A DNA stretch of 58,273 nucleotides from an uncultured Lachnospiraceae bacterium. Its GTDB lineage: Bacteria; Bacillota; Clostridia; Lachnospirales; Lachnospiraceae. Under the pieces are notes generated by a model. The model had not been told where the DNA came from, ran no database searches, and worked only from the letters and a program-made list of their open reading frames with translations. The position numbers and the translations under genes were made by a program. The DNA lies in NCBI GenBank assembly GCA_904395885.1, contig CAJFOF010000091.1, positions 1 to 58,273 of the forward strand, in the 5' to 3' direction. Shown in pieces: positions 43,091-51,215 of this stretch (position 1 is its first letter; every line of letters begins with the position of its first letter).

Positions 43091-43894
43091 ATGGAAAAAT
43101 TATACGTATTTGGGACCGGCCACGCCGCCGTCACCCGCTGTTACAACACCTGCTTCGCCATCCGCGACGGCGAAGAATACTTTATGACTGACGCCGGAGG
43201 CGGAAACCGGATTCTGGGAATCCTCCAGGACATGGAAGTCTCCCTGGACTCAATCCACCATCTCTTTGTCACCCATGAACACACAGACCACATCTTAGGT
43301 GTCGTCTGGATGGTGCGGATGATCGGAAGCCGGATCCTTTCCGGCAAATATCAGGGCGATTTGACAATCTACTGTCACGACCGTCTGACGGAAACGATTC
43401 GCACGCTCTGCAGCCTTACCCTCCAGGGCAATATCGTAAACCTGTTTGAATCCCGAATCTGTCTGCACCCCGTTTCCGACGGACAGACCCTTTCGATTCT
43501 TGGCCATAATGTAACATTTTTTGATATTCATTCAACCAAAGCCAGGCAGTTTGGCTTTACTATGGAGCTGTCTGATAAAAGCCGCCTGACCTGCGCCGGC
43601 GACGAGCCCTATAATCCCCTCTGCCGCCAATACGTGGAGGGCAGCCGCTATCTTCTCCACGAGGCATTCTGTCTCTATAGCGACCGCGAAAAATATAAGC
43701 CCTATGAAAAGCACCACAGCACTGTAAAAGATGCCTGTGAACTGGCTCAGTCCCTGAACATTCCCAATCTGATCCTCTGGCATACAGAGGAAGACAGCCA
43801 GCCCCACCGTAAGGAGCTTTACCTGGCGGAAGGCCGGCAGTATTACAGCGGCAACCTCTTTGTTCCTGAGGATCAGACTATCCTGGATCTTTAA
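43091..43894 (+). CDS. Metallo-beta-lactamase-fold hydrolase (RNase Z-like)
   Basis: This 267-residue protein has the MBL metal-binding motif HEHTDH (about 63-68), an upstream DAGGGNRIL and later His/Asp ligands (CAGDEPYNP, HEAFCL, LWHTEED). The pattern is that of the RNase Z/arylsulfatase-like branch, but the length and missing exosite make true tRNase Z uncertain. It is a single-gene unit with its own promoter. It converges with the alcohol dehydrogenase gene, the stop codons being 6 nt apart. The substrate is unknown. Confidence 0.82.
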   Translation: MEKLYVFGTGHAAVTRCYNTCFAIRDGEEYFMTDAGGGNRILGILQDMEVSLDSIHHLFVTHEHTDHILGVVWMVRMIGSRILSGKYQGDLTIYCHDRLTETIRTLCSLTLQGNIVNLFESRICLHPVSDGQTLSILGHNVTFFDIHSTKARQFGFTMELSDKSRLTCAGDEPYNPLCRQYVEGSRYLLHEAFCLYSDREKYKPYEKHHSTVKDACELAQSLNIPNLILWHTEEDSQPHRKELYLAEGRQYYSGNLFVPEDQTILDL

Positions 43895-43899
43895 ATCGC

Positions 43900-45090
43900 T
43901 TACGCTTCCATGGCCAGCCGGTAGATTTCTTCCATCTCCGGCTGACCCAGATTCCGTATCCCTGTCAGGGTTCGCTTTCCAAAAAAGGTGCATTTCTCTG
44001 CCATAATCTGAATATCTTCTTCTGTCAGCCGGATATCAAGCTGGCTGAGTCTTACAGGCATTTCCAGGCTTCTGAAATATTCCTCAAACCTCTCGATCCC
44101 CAAAAGAGCCGTTCTTTCAGGGTGTTCAAAATCCATGCTCTCGCCCCAGACTCTCACGGCAAGCTGTGCAAAACGCATAGTATCTTCTTTGCAGACATAC
44201 CTCGCCCATGTGGGGAACAAAGCAGCCAGCCCTGCACCGTGAGCGATCTGGGGATATCTTCCGGACAGCTCATGCTCCAACTGATGGACCTGCATCACAT
44301 AATCCCGCCCCAGTCCGGTCAGATCATTGTGAGAAAGACTTCCGGCCCACATCAGCGTCGCCCTCGCCTCATAGTCCTGAGGGTCTGCCAGCACTCGCCT
44401 TCCGGCCTCGATGACCGAAATCATCAAGCCCTCTGCCATCCTGTCTGTCAGCGGCGTGTCCTTTGTCTTTCCAAGGTACCGCTCCAAAGTATGCATCAGA
44501 ATGTCCACGGTCCCGCAGCCAGTCTGAAATTTCCCCACTGTATAAGTCAGTTCCGGGTTACAGATGGCAAACAGCGGCCGGTGCGTCGGGCTATTGAAAC
44601 CTCTCTTCAGCCATCCTTCCTCATTGGTCATAACGCAGGACTGGCTCATCTCACTCCCTGACGCCGACAGCGTCAAAATCACACCCACCGGAAGGGCCTT
44701 CTGCGGTACAGCTTCTTTCAGAAAATAACGCCACACATCTTCATCCGGATTGGCCGCCCCGTCTGCAATGCACTTGGCAGAATCAATCACGCTTCCTCCG
44801 CCTACCGCCAGAATTCCCTGTACTCCTTCTCTTATGCACAGACGAATTCCTTCTTTTGCCAAAGACAAAACAGGATTCGCCTGAACTCCTCCCAGAGTCA
44901 CGTATGCGATCTTTTCTTCCTCCAGCGCCTGGAGCACAGCGTCTAACAGACCGCTCTTCTTAGCACTCTCCCCGCCATAGTGAACCAGAATCTTTGAAAA
45001 ACCATATTCCTTTAGGATTCTTCCTATCTGCAAATGTGTTTCTTTCCCAAAAATCACCCGGGTGGGTGCACACCAATCAAAATTATTCAT
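43900..45090 (-). CDS. Iron-containing alcohol dehydrogenase (BdhA/YqhD-like)
   Basis: This 396-residue NAD(P)H-dependent enzyme probably reduces aldehydes such as butyraldehyde. The N-terminal nucleotide-binding part has GGGSVIDSAK at about 97-106. The C-terminal part supplies the metal ligands in TVDILMHTLE, HQLEHELSG and IAHGAGLA. Length and opening (FDWCAPTRVIFGKE) fit the butanol dehydrogenase subgroup. Its promoter region is shared with the divergent M23 peptidase gene. Confidence 0.92.
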   Translation of the reverse strand: MNNFDWCAPTRVIFGKETHLQIGRILKEYGFSKILVHYGGESAKKSGLLDAVLQALEEEKIAYVTLGGVQANPVLSLAKEGIRLCIREGVQGILAVGGGSVIDSAKCIADGAANPDEDVWRYFLKEAVPQKALPVGVILTLSASGSEMSQSCVMTNEEGWLKRGFNSPTHRPLFAICNPELTYTVGKFQTGCGTVDILMHTLERYLGKTKDTPLTDRMAEGLMISVIEAGRRVLADPQDYEARATLMWAGSLSHNDLTGLGRDYVMQVHQLEHELSGRYPQIAHGAGLAALFPTWARYVCKEDTMRFAQLAVRVWGESMDFEHPERTALLGIERFEEYFRSLEMPVRLSQLDIRLTEEDIQIMAEKCTFFGKRTLTGIRNLGQPEMEEIYRLAMEA

Positions 45091-45225
45091 TTTATAGTTC
45101 TCCTTTTGTCTGTTACTAATTTCTCATATTCTTTCATATGTTTATAATACGACCTGGATCTCTGTACTGCAGTGTTCAGGTCAAACACCTTTTTCCACAG
45201 CTCTTTTCAGAAAGGAGTACAAGCC

Positions 45226-46353
45226 ATGAAGCTGCCAGCAGACCGTATTTTAAAAAAACTGTTTTCCTCTTCTGCCGTGATTACTGCTGAGGTAATTGCC
45301 CTCTGTATCCTCAGCGTCTCTCTCTTTCTCCATTCCGTATATAAAGGCCCTGTATGGCCGCCGTCTATTTCCGGCATCACTTCGGCTGCGTCGGAGGATT
45401 CATACATCAAATGGGTAGACTTCGATGTCACCAGCGAAGCCATGAATCATGCTTTCCGATATGATGTGGCTACCTGTCAGTCCGATATCCATCTCAACTG
45501 GATTGAGCTGCTTGCCTGTTTGGGTGCGCGGTATGGCGGTGATTTTTCAAATTACCGGCAGTCTGATCTGGATGCTATCGCCGAAAAACTTCAGTCTGGC
45601 GAGGCAACCATGGCAGAGCTTACCCAGAATCTAAGCTATTATCCATACTATCTGGAAGCCTACAGCGCGGTCCTGACCGGCATGGTAGGAAATTTTGAAG
45701 CAGAAATTCCATCCTCCCGCGCTCCTGGTTCCCTTTTGCCTTCAGGGGTAGACGGTGGCACAGCGGGAGATCCGGAAAAAGTCTGGGCTTCCCAATATGG
45801 ACTGAAGGCATTCTCCCCCATCGCCAAAAATTTTCCCTACAGCGATTATGACGATTTCGGCGTATCTCGAAATTATGGATATCGCCGGCAGCATCTTGGC
45901 CACGATATGATGGGCCAGACAGGTACGCCGATCATCGCAGTAGAGTCCGGCACCGTGGAATGCCTGGGCTGGAACCAGTATGGAGGATGGCGCATCGGGA
46001 TTCGCAGTTTTGACCAAAAGCGCTATTACTATTACGCCCATCTCCGAAAAGACTACCCCTACCAGTCGATTCTCAAAGAGGGGTCCACAGTCCAGGCAGG
46101 CGACGTGATCGGCTACATGGGCCGAACCGGCTACAGCACCACGGAAAACACCAACAATATTGATGAACCCCATCTGCACTTTGGCATCCAGTTGATCTTT
46201 GATGAATCTCAAAAAGAAGGTAACAATGAAATCTGGATTGATTGTTACGAGATCGTAAAATTTCTCAGCCAGAACCGTTCTGAAACCCAAAAAGTGGAAG
46301 GCACAAAAGAGTGGGAGCGCGTCTACGGCTTCAGGGATCCAGTCATTCCTTAA
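45226..46353 (+). CDS. Membrane-anchored M23-family peptidase
   Basis: This 375-residue protein has one membrane segment near the N-terminus (about 18-40), a helical middle region, and a C-terminal M23/LytM domain (about 215-345). The zinc motifs HLGHDMMG and HLHFG are both present, with YYYAHL between them. Such enzymes cut wall cross-bridges or serve in cell division or sporulation. The ATG at 45226 has AAAGGAG 8 nt upstream. The end overlaps the convergent acyltransferase gene by 4 nt. Confidence 0.88.
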   Translation: MKLPADRILKKLFSSSAVITAEVIALCILSVSLFLHSVYKGPVWPPSISGITSAASEDSYIKWVDFDVTSEAMNHAFRYDVATCQSDIHLNWIELLACLGARYGGDFSNYRQSDLDAIAEKLQSGEATMAELTQNLSYYPYYLEAYSAVLTGMVGNFEAEIPSSRAPGSLLPSGVDGGTAGDPEKVWASQYGLKAFSPIAKNFPYSDYDDFGVSRNYGYRRQHLGHDMMGQTGTPIIAVESGTVECLGWNQYGGWRIGIRSFDQKRYYYYAHLRKDYPYQSILKEGSTVQAGDVIGYMGRTGYSTTENTNNIDEPHLHFGIQLIFDESQKEGNNEIWIDCYEIVKFLSQNRSETQKVEGTKEWERVYGFRDPVIP

Positions 46354-47417
46354 CCAGCCCTTCCCCCGTTTAAAAGCCGGAACAGAGACGGGCAAAGCCT
46401 ATTTATCCCTTTTCCGAACCAATAGCTGGCCGCAGCAGCAACAGCTGGCATCACCAGATACAGAGTCAGAGGGATCATTCCCTCCGGCCATAATGGGGGC
46501 TCTGTGTGAAGAGGATAGAAAATATGAAATACAGCCGCGGCTGACTTGTTGATAAAACGCACCAGAGCAAAGTGAGTCGCATACAAGAAGAAATTGCAGC
46601 ACATCCAGGGCCGCAGCTCTTTCAGTCTGTCCTCTCTCACAAAAAGCCACAGCCCGGATACCATCAGCAGGCGGAAAAGCACAACAAAAAATGTGTTTCC
46701 CACTCTCCCCGCCAGCCATAAGCACACTGCGGCCACCGCCATAAGTCCCACTCCTGCCAGACGGCGTCTGGCAGAAAATCCTCTCTCAACAGGCTTTTCT
46801 TTTCTCAGGGCCAAATATGCTGCCGCAGAGTAGTACAGCAGGGCATCGCCGTTTAGAGGGGTTTTATCCCACCCGATCCAGAGCAGACTCAGCAGACCAA
46901 TGAAATATATAGCTGCTGTCCATGAACGTTTCAGCAGCCCATAGAGGACCGGGGCCAGCAGAATCAGCAGAATCAATTGGTAGAGATACCAAAATACATA
47001 GAGATACGTATGATTCACCATGGCATCTGTCAGCACAGTCAGATTAAACGGGATCTCTCCCTTTCCCATCAATTCTGTAACTCCGGGAATGCGGCTCCCC
47101 GCCACATAAGCCAAGTAATACAGAGTATTCCACACAATATAAGGCACCAGAACGCTTCTGATTCTGGACTCCCATTTGCTCTTTAATTTATGCCAGGTAA
47201 AATTCCGATAAAACAGATAACCGGAAATCATGAAAAAGCCAGGCACCGCAATCTGCGCCGCCAAATCTCCAAACAGGCTTTCGATCCCGTTCAGTCTGTC
47301 CCCATACACCGTATCACCTAAAAACAGTTCGGCATTGAACGAATGGGTCCAGACCACCAAAATGCTGAATACAAACGAAAACCAGGTAATCTTCCTGGAA
47401 AATTCTGTTTCCTTCAT
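46350..47417 (-). CDS. Membrane acyltransferase (acyltransferase 3 family)
   Basis: This 355-residue integral membrane protein has about ten hydrophobic segments. Family features are the N-terminal FVFSILVVWTHSFNAE region with its histidine, and FFMISGYLFYRN at about 60-72. Members O-acetylate surface sugars or other envelope compounds. It is a monocistronic gene with a recognisable promoter. The acceptor is not predictable. Confidence 0.85.
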   Translation of the reverse strand: MKETEFSRKITWFSFVFSILVVWTHSFNAELFLGDTVYGDRLNGIESLFGDLAAQIAVPGFFMISGYLFYRNFTWHKLKSKWESRIRSVLVPYIVWNTLYYLAYVAGSRIPGVTELMGKGEIPFNLTVLTDAMVNHTYLYVFWYLYQLILLILLAPVLYGLLKRSWTAAIYFIGLLSLLWIGWDKTPLNGDALLYYSAAAYLALRKEKPVERGFSARRRLAGVGLMAVAAVCLWLAGRVGNTFFVVLFRLLMVSGLWLFVREDRLKELRPWMCCNFFLYATHFALVRFINKSAAAVFHIFYPLHTEPPLWPEGMIPLTLYLVMPAVAAAASYWFGKGINRLCPSLFRLLNGGRAG

Positions 47418-47455
47418 TCTCCCTCACAAGAACTGACTAACTACGAGTTATTTTC

Positions 47456-47485
47456 ATTATATAAAGAAATAAGGCTGTTTTACAA
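47456..47485 (-). promoter_or_regulatory. Promoter of the acyltransferase gene
   Basis: On the minus strand TTGTAA (47485-47480), an 18-nt spacer and TATAAT (47461-47456). Confidence 0.65.
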
Positions 47486-47540
47486 GAGCTGTTTATTTTT
47501 ATTGACCGGTAACGTGCAAACCGTGTCTGCCGCCTTACAG

Positions 47541-48038
47541 CTATCCCAGAGACCTGATTTCATCGACAACCATCGGAACCGACTTCCCGCTGGTATCAAT
47601 TTTTATCGTGTTCAGCGCCTGATACAGCGGGATTCTGGCAACGCTTCTCTCTATGACATCTGCAGACCGGATTCCTTCTGCCACATCTTTGTCCAGCCGA
47701 CTGCGTAGGCTGCTTTCATCGGCAGTCAGAGAAATACACTGAACCCGGCAGTTTCCTGTATCCAGTTTCGTCAGAATCGAATCAATTATAGCCTGCTCAT
47801 GCATAACCCAGCCAAAAATGACATTTTCGTAGGCAGAGCAATGGAGAAAATTGTTGAGCAGATAACCGATATTGTCCAACACCATCGCTTTTGTCTCTTC
47901 CGTGATCTGGAACGGATCTGCATCCCAGCACCAGTCCCCGTCCAAACATACACTTTGCGGCAAAGCCTTCTTCAGCGACTGGCATACGGCTGTTTTCCCC
48001 ACGCCCATTGTGCCGCCAATCAAATACAATGTCTTCAT
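47541..48038 (-). CDS. Small P-loop kinase/ATPase
   Basis: This 165-residue protein begins with a Walker A loop (GGTMGVGKTA, residues 8-17), followed by CLDGDWCW, a pattern of small nucleotide-dependent kinases (AAA_33/zeta-toxin-like group). A LID-like region with Arg residues (SSLRSRLDKDVAEG) lies near 115. It may phosphorylate a small metabolite or antibiotic; nothing indicates which. The ATG at 48038 follows AGAGGG. It lies 59 nt after the nitrilase-family gene. Confidence 0.72.
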   Translation of the reverse strand: MKTLYLIGGTMGVGKTAVCQSLKKALPQSVCLDGDWCWDADPFQITEETKAMVLDNIGYLLNNFLHCSAYENVIFGWVMHEQAIIDSILTKLDTGNCRVQCISLTADESSLRSRLDKDVAEGIRSADVIERSVARIPLYQALNTIKIDTSGKSVPMVVDEIRSLG

Positions 48039-48096
48039 GTGATTCCCTCTGCACATTCTCAAAGTTTTTACAACAAAAAGTTTCCCTTGCAGCACT

Positions 48097-48978
48097 CTAC
48101 TCTCGATAGTCCTGCCTGACAAACGGATTGTTAATCGTTGTGTCAACCAAAAGCCCGTATTTTTTCGGATGCCGGTAGGCGTTTCCGTGTACCTCGCTCT
48201 CCCGATAGCAGCGAAGCTGATCCAGATCCAGGTCAGCAATAAAGATCCCTTCTTTTCCATCCGCCTGCAAAATACAGGTGTCCCTCGAACCTGAAAGCTC
48301 CGGAAGATAAGCCACTCCGTCGAAAACGCTGGATCCTCCGTTGCAGTCCGGCACTGTCTCCGGATAATTGCAGGTAGCGACAGCCGTCATATTTTCAAAA
48401 GCCCTGGCACGCAGTTGAGAGAGCCGGTTGATCTCCATTGGGCAGGCATTCGGCACAAGAATCAGTTCTGCGCCTTTCAGCATTAAAATTCTTGCACTTT
48501 CAGGGAATTCCCTGTCATAACAAATCATGGCGCCAACCTTTACTTCCCCGCAGGCGGTATCAAGAGCAGTGACGTAGAATTCGTCCCCCGGTACCAGATA
48601 CCGTTCTTCTCCAAAATCGCAGGTATGCACTTTTGCATAAATAAACTTTTGACTTCCAAATCTGTCAAAAAGAATTAGAGAATTGCGGGGACTCATTTTG
48701 TGCTTTTCCAGCAGGGTAATTCCGATGGCCATTTCAAGCTCCTCTGCAAGTTTTCCAAATGTCATAACAAAATCGCTGTCAGAAGAAACTGCCTCAGATG
48801 TCCATTCTTCCGGAGAGCGATCCGCCATGCGGTAGCCATTGCTCCACATTTCCGGAAACAATGCAATATCAGCGCCATTCTCTTTTGCTATTCTGCAGTA
48901 TCTGATTCCTTTTTCCATATTTTCCTGCAGAGTATCACAGGGGGCTATCTGCAGTAAAGCTATCTTTAAAATCTTCAT
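48097..48978 (-). CDS. Carbon-nitrogen hydrolase (nitrilase superfamily)
   Basis: This 293-residue amidase-type enzyme has the Glu-Lys-Cys triad: E43 (FPEMWSNG), the lysine of AKVHTCDFGEERYL, and the cysteine of GAMICYDREFPE. It probably hydrolyses an amide such as an N-carbamoyl amine or omega-amide. The ATG at 48978 follows GGAGG by 10 nt and clears the VOC gene; the longer frame to 49008 would overlap it by 4 nt. Confidence 0.88.
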   Translation of the reverse strand: MKILKIALLQIAPCDTLQENMEKGIRYCRIAKENGADIALFPEMWSNGYRMADRSPEEWTSEAVSSDSDFVMTFGKLAEELEMAIGITLLEKHKMSPRNSLILFDRFGSQKFIYAKVHTCDFGEERYLVPGDEFYVTALDTACGEVKVGAMICYDREFPESARILMLKGAELILVPNACPMEINRLSQLRARAFENMTAVATCNYPETVPDCNGGSSVFDGVAYLPELSGSRDTCILQADGKEGIFIADLDLDQLRCYRESEVHGNAYRHPKKYGLLVDTTINNPFVRQDYRE

Positions 48979-49004
48979 GGTCTTGCCGCCTCCAAAGTAA
49001 GCTC

Positions 49005-49388
49005 TCATACCGTAATTTCGATCTGATTTCCTTCTAGTCCCACGACGCAGCTCTCATAATATCCATCTCCCGTGGTCCTGGGACCGCTGACCACCTGAAA
49101 TCCGTCCTCCTTCAGTTTTTCAGTCAGCGCATCGACCTTTTCCCTGCTCCCCACACTGAATGCAATATGGATATATCCGGTCCTGGCCAGGCTCTTTTCT
49201 AAATCCTCCACACCAGGCTTATTCATGATTTCCAGCCGCGCTCCGTCTTCAAACGTGAGAAAATAAGAACGGAAACCGGTTGTGGGATTATGGTAGCAAT
49301 CATTGGAAACCGCCTGAAAATATTTGACAAAAAAGTCCCTGGTCGTTTCCAGATTATTTACGTACATCGCAATATGTTCTATATGCAT
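49005..49388 (-). CDS. VOC-family (glyoxalase-fold) protein
   Basis: This 127-residue single-domain protein has the two beta-alpha-beta-beta-beta modules of the vicinal oxygen chelate fold. It opens [12 protein letters not shown], and conserved His and Glu metal ligands appear in HIAFSVGS and EGNQIEITV. It could be a lactoylglutathione-lyase-like or resistance protein. It lies 26 nt upstream of the nitrilase-family gene and is probably co-transcribed with it. Confidence 0.85.
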   Translation of the reverse strand: MHIEHIAMYVNNLETTRDFFVKYFQAVSNDCYHNPTTGFRSYFLTFEDGARLEIMNKPGVEDLEKSLARTGYIHIAFSVGSREKVDALTEKLKEDGFQVVSGPRTTGDGYYESCVVGLEGNQIEITV

Positions 49389-49420
49389 AGAAAAATCTCC
49401 CTTCTCCGGATCGAATCTTA

Positions 49421-49765
49421 TTAATTATCCGGGTTGCAAAATTCCTTTCTCAAAATCTCATGGGGCGCTTCTATCTCGTTGGCTATGGTGTGCTCCGTCA
49501 GTTCCGACAGAATCTTGATTTTTGCATTGATAATGGGCCGCATACAGTTGGGAACATGTTCCTGATGCGCCCTGTGGATTGCTACACATTCTTTGCAGTT
49601 GCCGTGGTACCGGCAGGCTTTTTTACATGGACAGTGGTCTTTATCTCTGTATTCTTGGCGAAACTCAGCAGCAAATTCCTCCTGAAGCCTCAGCCCCTCC
49701 TGCCGGTTTCCCTTGTGAAACTGTTTCATTGCCTCCAGTTCCTTCTGATTCTTCTCAATAATCAT
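49421..49765 (-). CDS. Small Cys/His-rich protein, possible metal-binding
   Basis: This 114-residue protein has a helical, charged N-terminus (1-40) and a compact cluster [14 protein letters not shown]2-C with a following H...C (about 44-74). This resembles small DUF6485-like proteins with a CxC-x-HGxCxxC-x-H-x-PxC pattern that may bind zinc. A further helical region follows. No function is known. It lies 32 nt before the VOC gene. Confidence 0.65.
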   Translation of the reverse strand: MIIEKNQKELEAMKQFHKGNRQEGLRLQEEFAAEFRQEYRDKDHCPCKKACRYHGNCKECVAIHRAHQEHVPNCMRPIINAKIKILSELTEHTIANEIEAPHEILRKEFCNPDN

Positions 49766-49833
49766 CTGTAGGTTCCTCCCCTGTCCTTTATCATTTAAAT
49801 TTCTTTTTTCATTCGACGGAAGCGCCGTAAGTT

Positions 49834-50268
49834 CTATCTCTTTTTGAAGATAATGATTTCAGGATTCTCACCGTTGCAGCCATATTCACACACAAGCAAA
49901 TATTCCCGGTCTGCAACAAGTCCATAGCACCTGTCACTGTCTTTTTTCTCTGCCTGATAACCAAGGTATATTTTTTTATCGTCAAGCAGGGTTACGATTT
50001 GTCCGTTTGGCAAAGTATAGGGCAGATTAACAAAAGCCCCCCTCAAAGAACAGAGTTCCGTAATCACAGGCATACCCGGAATTCTGAGAGCGTTAAATTC
50101 TTCTATTGTTTGCCGTTTATATGTAAGAAAGCAGTCCTCCCCGCCTGATTTATAGCACTCAGCCGCAATACACTCGCCTCCAAAGGGGCGGCCATCCGTC
50201 TGGATGCAGCCTCTGCATTCCTCTTTCCATATACATTCTGTACAGTCGATCCCGCATATTGTTTTCAT
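49834..50268 (-). CDS. Small protein with a DUF3795-like Cys motif
   Basis: This 144-residue protein opens with CGIDCTECIWKEECRGC, the spaced cysteines typical of DUF3795-like proteins that probably hold a metal or iron-sulfur centre. A second part (about 85-144) is beta-rich (GQIVTLLDDKKIYLGYQ). Its ATG overlaps the flavodoxin stop codon by 4 nt, so the two are translationally coupled. Such coupling suggests a small redox pair; unproven. Confidence 0.7.
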   Translation of the reverse strand: MKTICGIDCTECIWKEECRGCIQTDGRPFGGECIAAECYKSGGEDCFLTYKRQTIEEFNALRIPGMPVITELCSLRGAFVNLPYTLPNGQIVTLLDDKKIYLGYQAEKKDSDRCYGLVADREYLLVCEYGCNGENPEIIIFKKR

Positions 50269-50792
50269 ATCTGAGTCACCTCCGCAATCTGGTCTAAAGA
50301 ATGATAGTCAACAAAATTCACCTCAGAATTATAGGTTTCTATCATCGCCTTCGTCTCCTCTGTCTTCTTTTCCTCCGGGAGCTTTTTTAAATGGTAAATC
50401 AAAAAGGCCATCATCGCTTTATGCTTCATACTTAGCTTTTTATAGTCAATTCCTCCCCGCAGGTGAAAAACAGCCATACCGGGCAGAAGTCTTTCAGGAA
50501 CCTGCTTTCTCACAGAGTTTAGAATATTTTCTGCATTTCTTTCATCTTGCGGATCTGCCAACCCCACCGTTACAACAATCAGCTTTGTGCCTTCCCTCAG
50601 AGCTTTCGCCGTATATTTCAGCCCTTTGACATTCCCGGCATACAGACCTCCGAAGTACAGGATAAGATCATACGGTTTCAAGTCTTTTACTCCTTTATAG
50701 TCCCTAACCGGTATGCCTGTCATCTCAGAAAACCTTTCTGCATACTGCTTTGCCGTTCCATATTGACTGCCGTATACAATCAGCTTTTCCAT
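50265..50792 (-). CDS. Flavodoxin-domain protein (HemG-like)
   Basis: This 175-residue protein has an N-terminal FMN-binding loop (VYGSQYGTAKQYAE, residues 5-18) and LYFGGLYAGNV near 47, as in flavodoxin_5/protoporphyrinogen-oxidase-like proteins. The C-terminal helices carry MKHKAMMAFLIYHLKK, resembling HemG-type tails. The ATG at 50792 follows GAGGAGG by about 9 nt. It probably acts as an electron carrier or quinone-linked oxidoreductase. Confidence 0.82.
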   Translation of the reverse strand: MEKLIVYGSQYGTAKQYAERFSEMTGIPVRDYKGVKDLKPYDLILYFGGLYAGNVKGLKYTAKALREGTKLIVVTVGLADPQDERNAENILNSVRKQVPERLLPGMAVFHLRGGIDYKKLSMKHKAMMAFLIYHLKKLPEEKKTEETKAMIETYNSEVNFVDYHSLDQIAEVTQI

Positions 50793-50909
50793 AGCGCTTT
50801 CCTCCTCGACCATTTAAAAGCCCAAAGGCGAACTGTAATTCACTAAATTCGCAGTGCATTTCCTTCTCCCCTCTGCTATTCTAATTTTACTCATTCAGGC
50901 TCTAATATC

Positions 50910-50937
50910 ATTATATGGCCATCCTGGGAAAACACAA
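50910..50937 (-). promoter_or_regulatory. Promoter of the flavodoxin/DUF3795 pair
   Basis: On the minus strand TTGTGT (50937-50932), a 16-nt spacer and TATAAT (50915-50910), giving a leader of about 110 nt. Confidence 0.6.
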
Positions 50938-51044
50938 GGCAAAGTTTTCCTTTTCTCTCGTATCTTCAAAAACAGTGCAGCCCCCGCCATATCCAGTGAT
51001 TTTTATAGCACTCTGAAATACAAATAGTATTGCACTGGCCGTTA

Positions 51045-51053
51045 TGGTATAAT
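51045..51053 (+). promoter_or_regulatory. Extended -10 promoter of the subtilisin-like protease gene
   Basis: TGGTATAAT is an extended -10; no good -35 lies at 17 nt. Transcription should begin near 51060, which places the structured element 51066-51197 wholly inside the 5' leader. Confidence 0.65.
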
Positions 51054-51059
51054 ATTTGC

Positions 51060-51215
51060 GATGCAATGAGCAGTGTTCCCAAAGATAGCAGGGGGCTGTG
51101 CGGCGTTTACGCAGACACTGACCACCTGTTATCTCTGGGCATAGGGCGAAGCCCGTAAGCGAGATGAAGCGAAGCGGAATCGAGCGCCGCTGCTCATAAA
51201 AATGAGGTGTCCTAT
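51060..51215 (+). ncRNA. Structured 5' leader of the protease mRNA, possible RNA switch
   Basis: The ends pair: 51066-51075 with 51188-51197 (ATGAGCAG/CTGCTCAT core, extended to 10 bp with one G-U). Inside lies a 15-position stem, 51078-51092 with 51125-51139 (one mismatch, one G-U), topped by TGCG/CGCA. A small GGGC-GAA-GCCC hairpin follows at 51144-51154. The end-arm CTCAT (51193-51197) can instead pair with ATGAG (51202-51206), which includes part of the GAGGTG ribosome binding site. The two pairings exclude each other. It may alternatively be a dispersed structured repeat. Confidence 0.55.

Noticed and set aside
51207..51215. GTG start for the protease
   Set aside because: The GTG is part of the GAGGTG ribosome binding site; the ATG at 51216 is correctly spaced from it.
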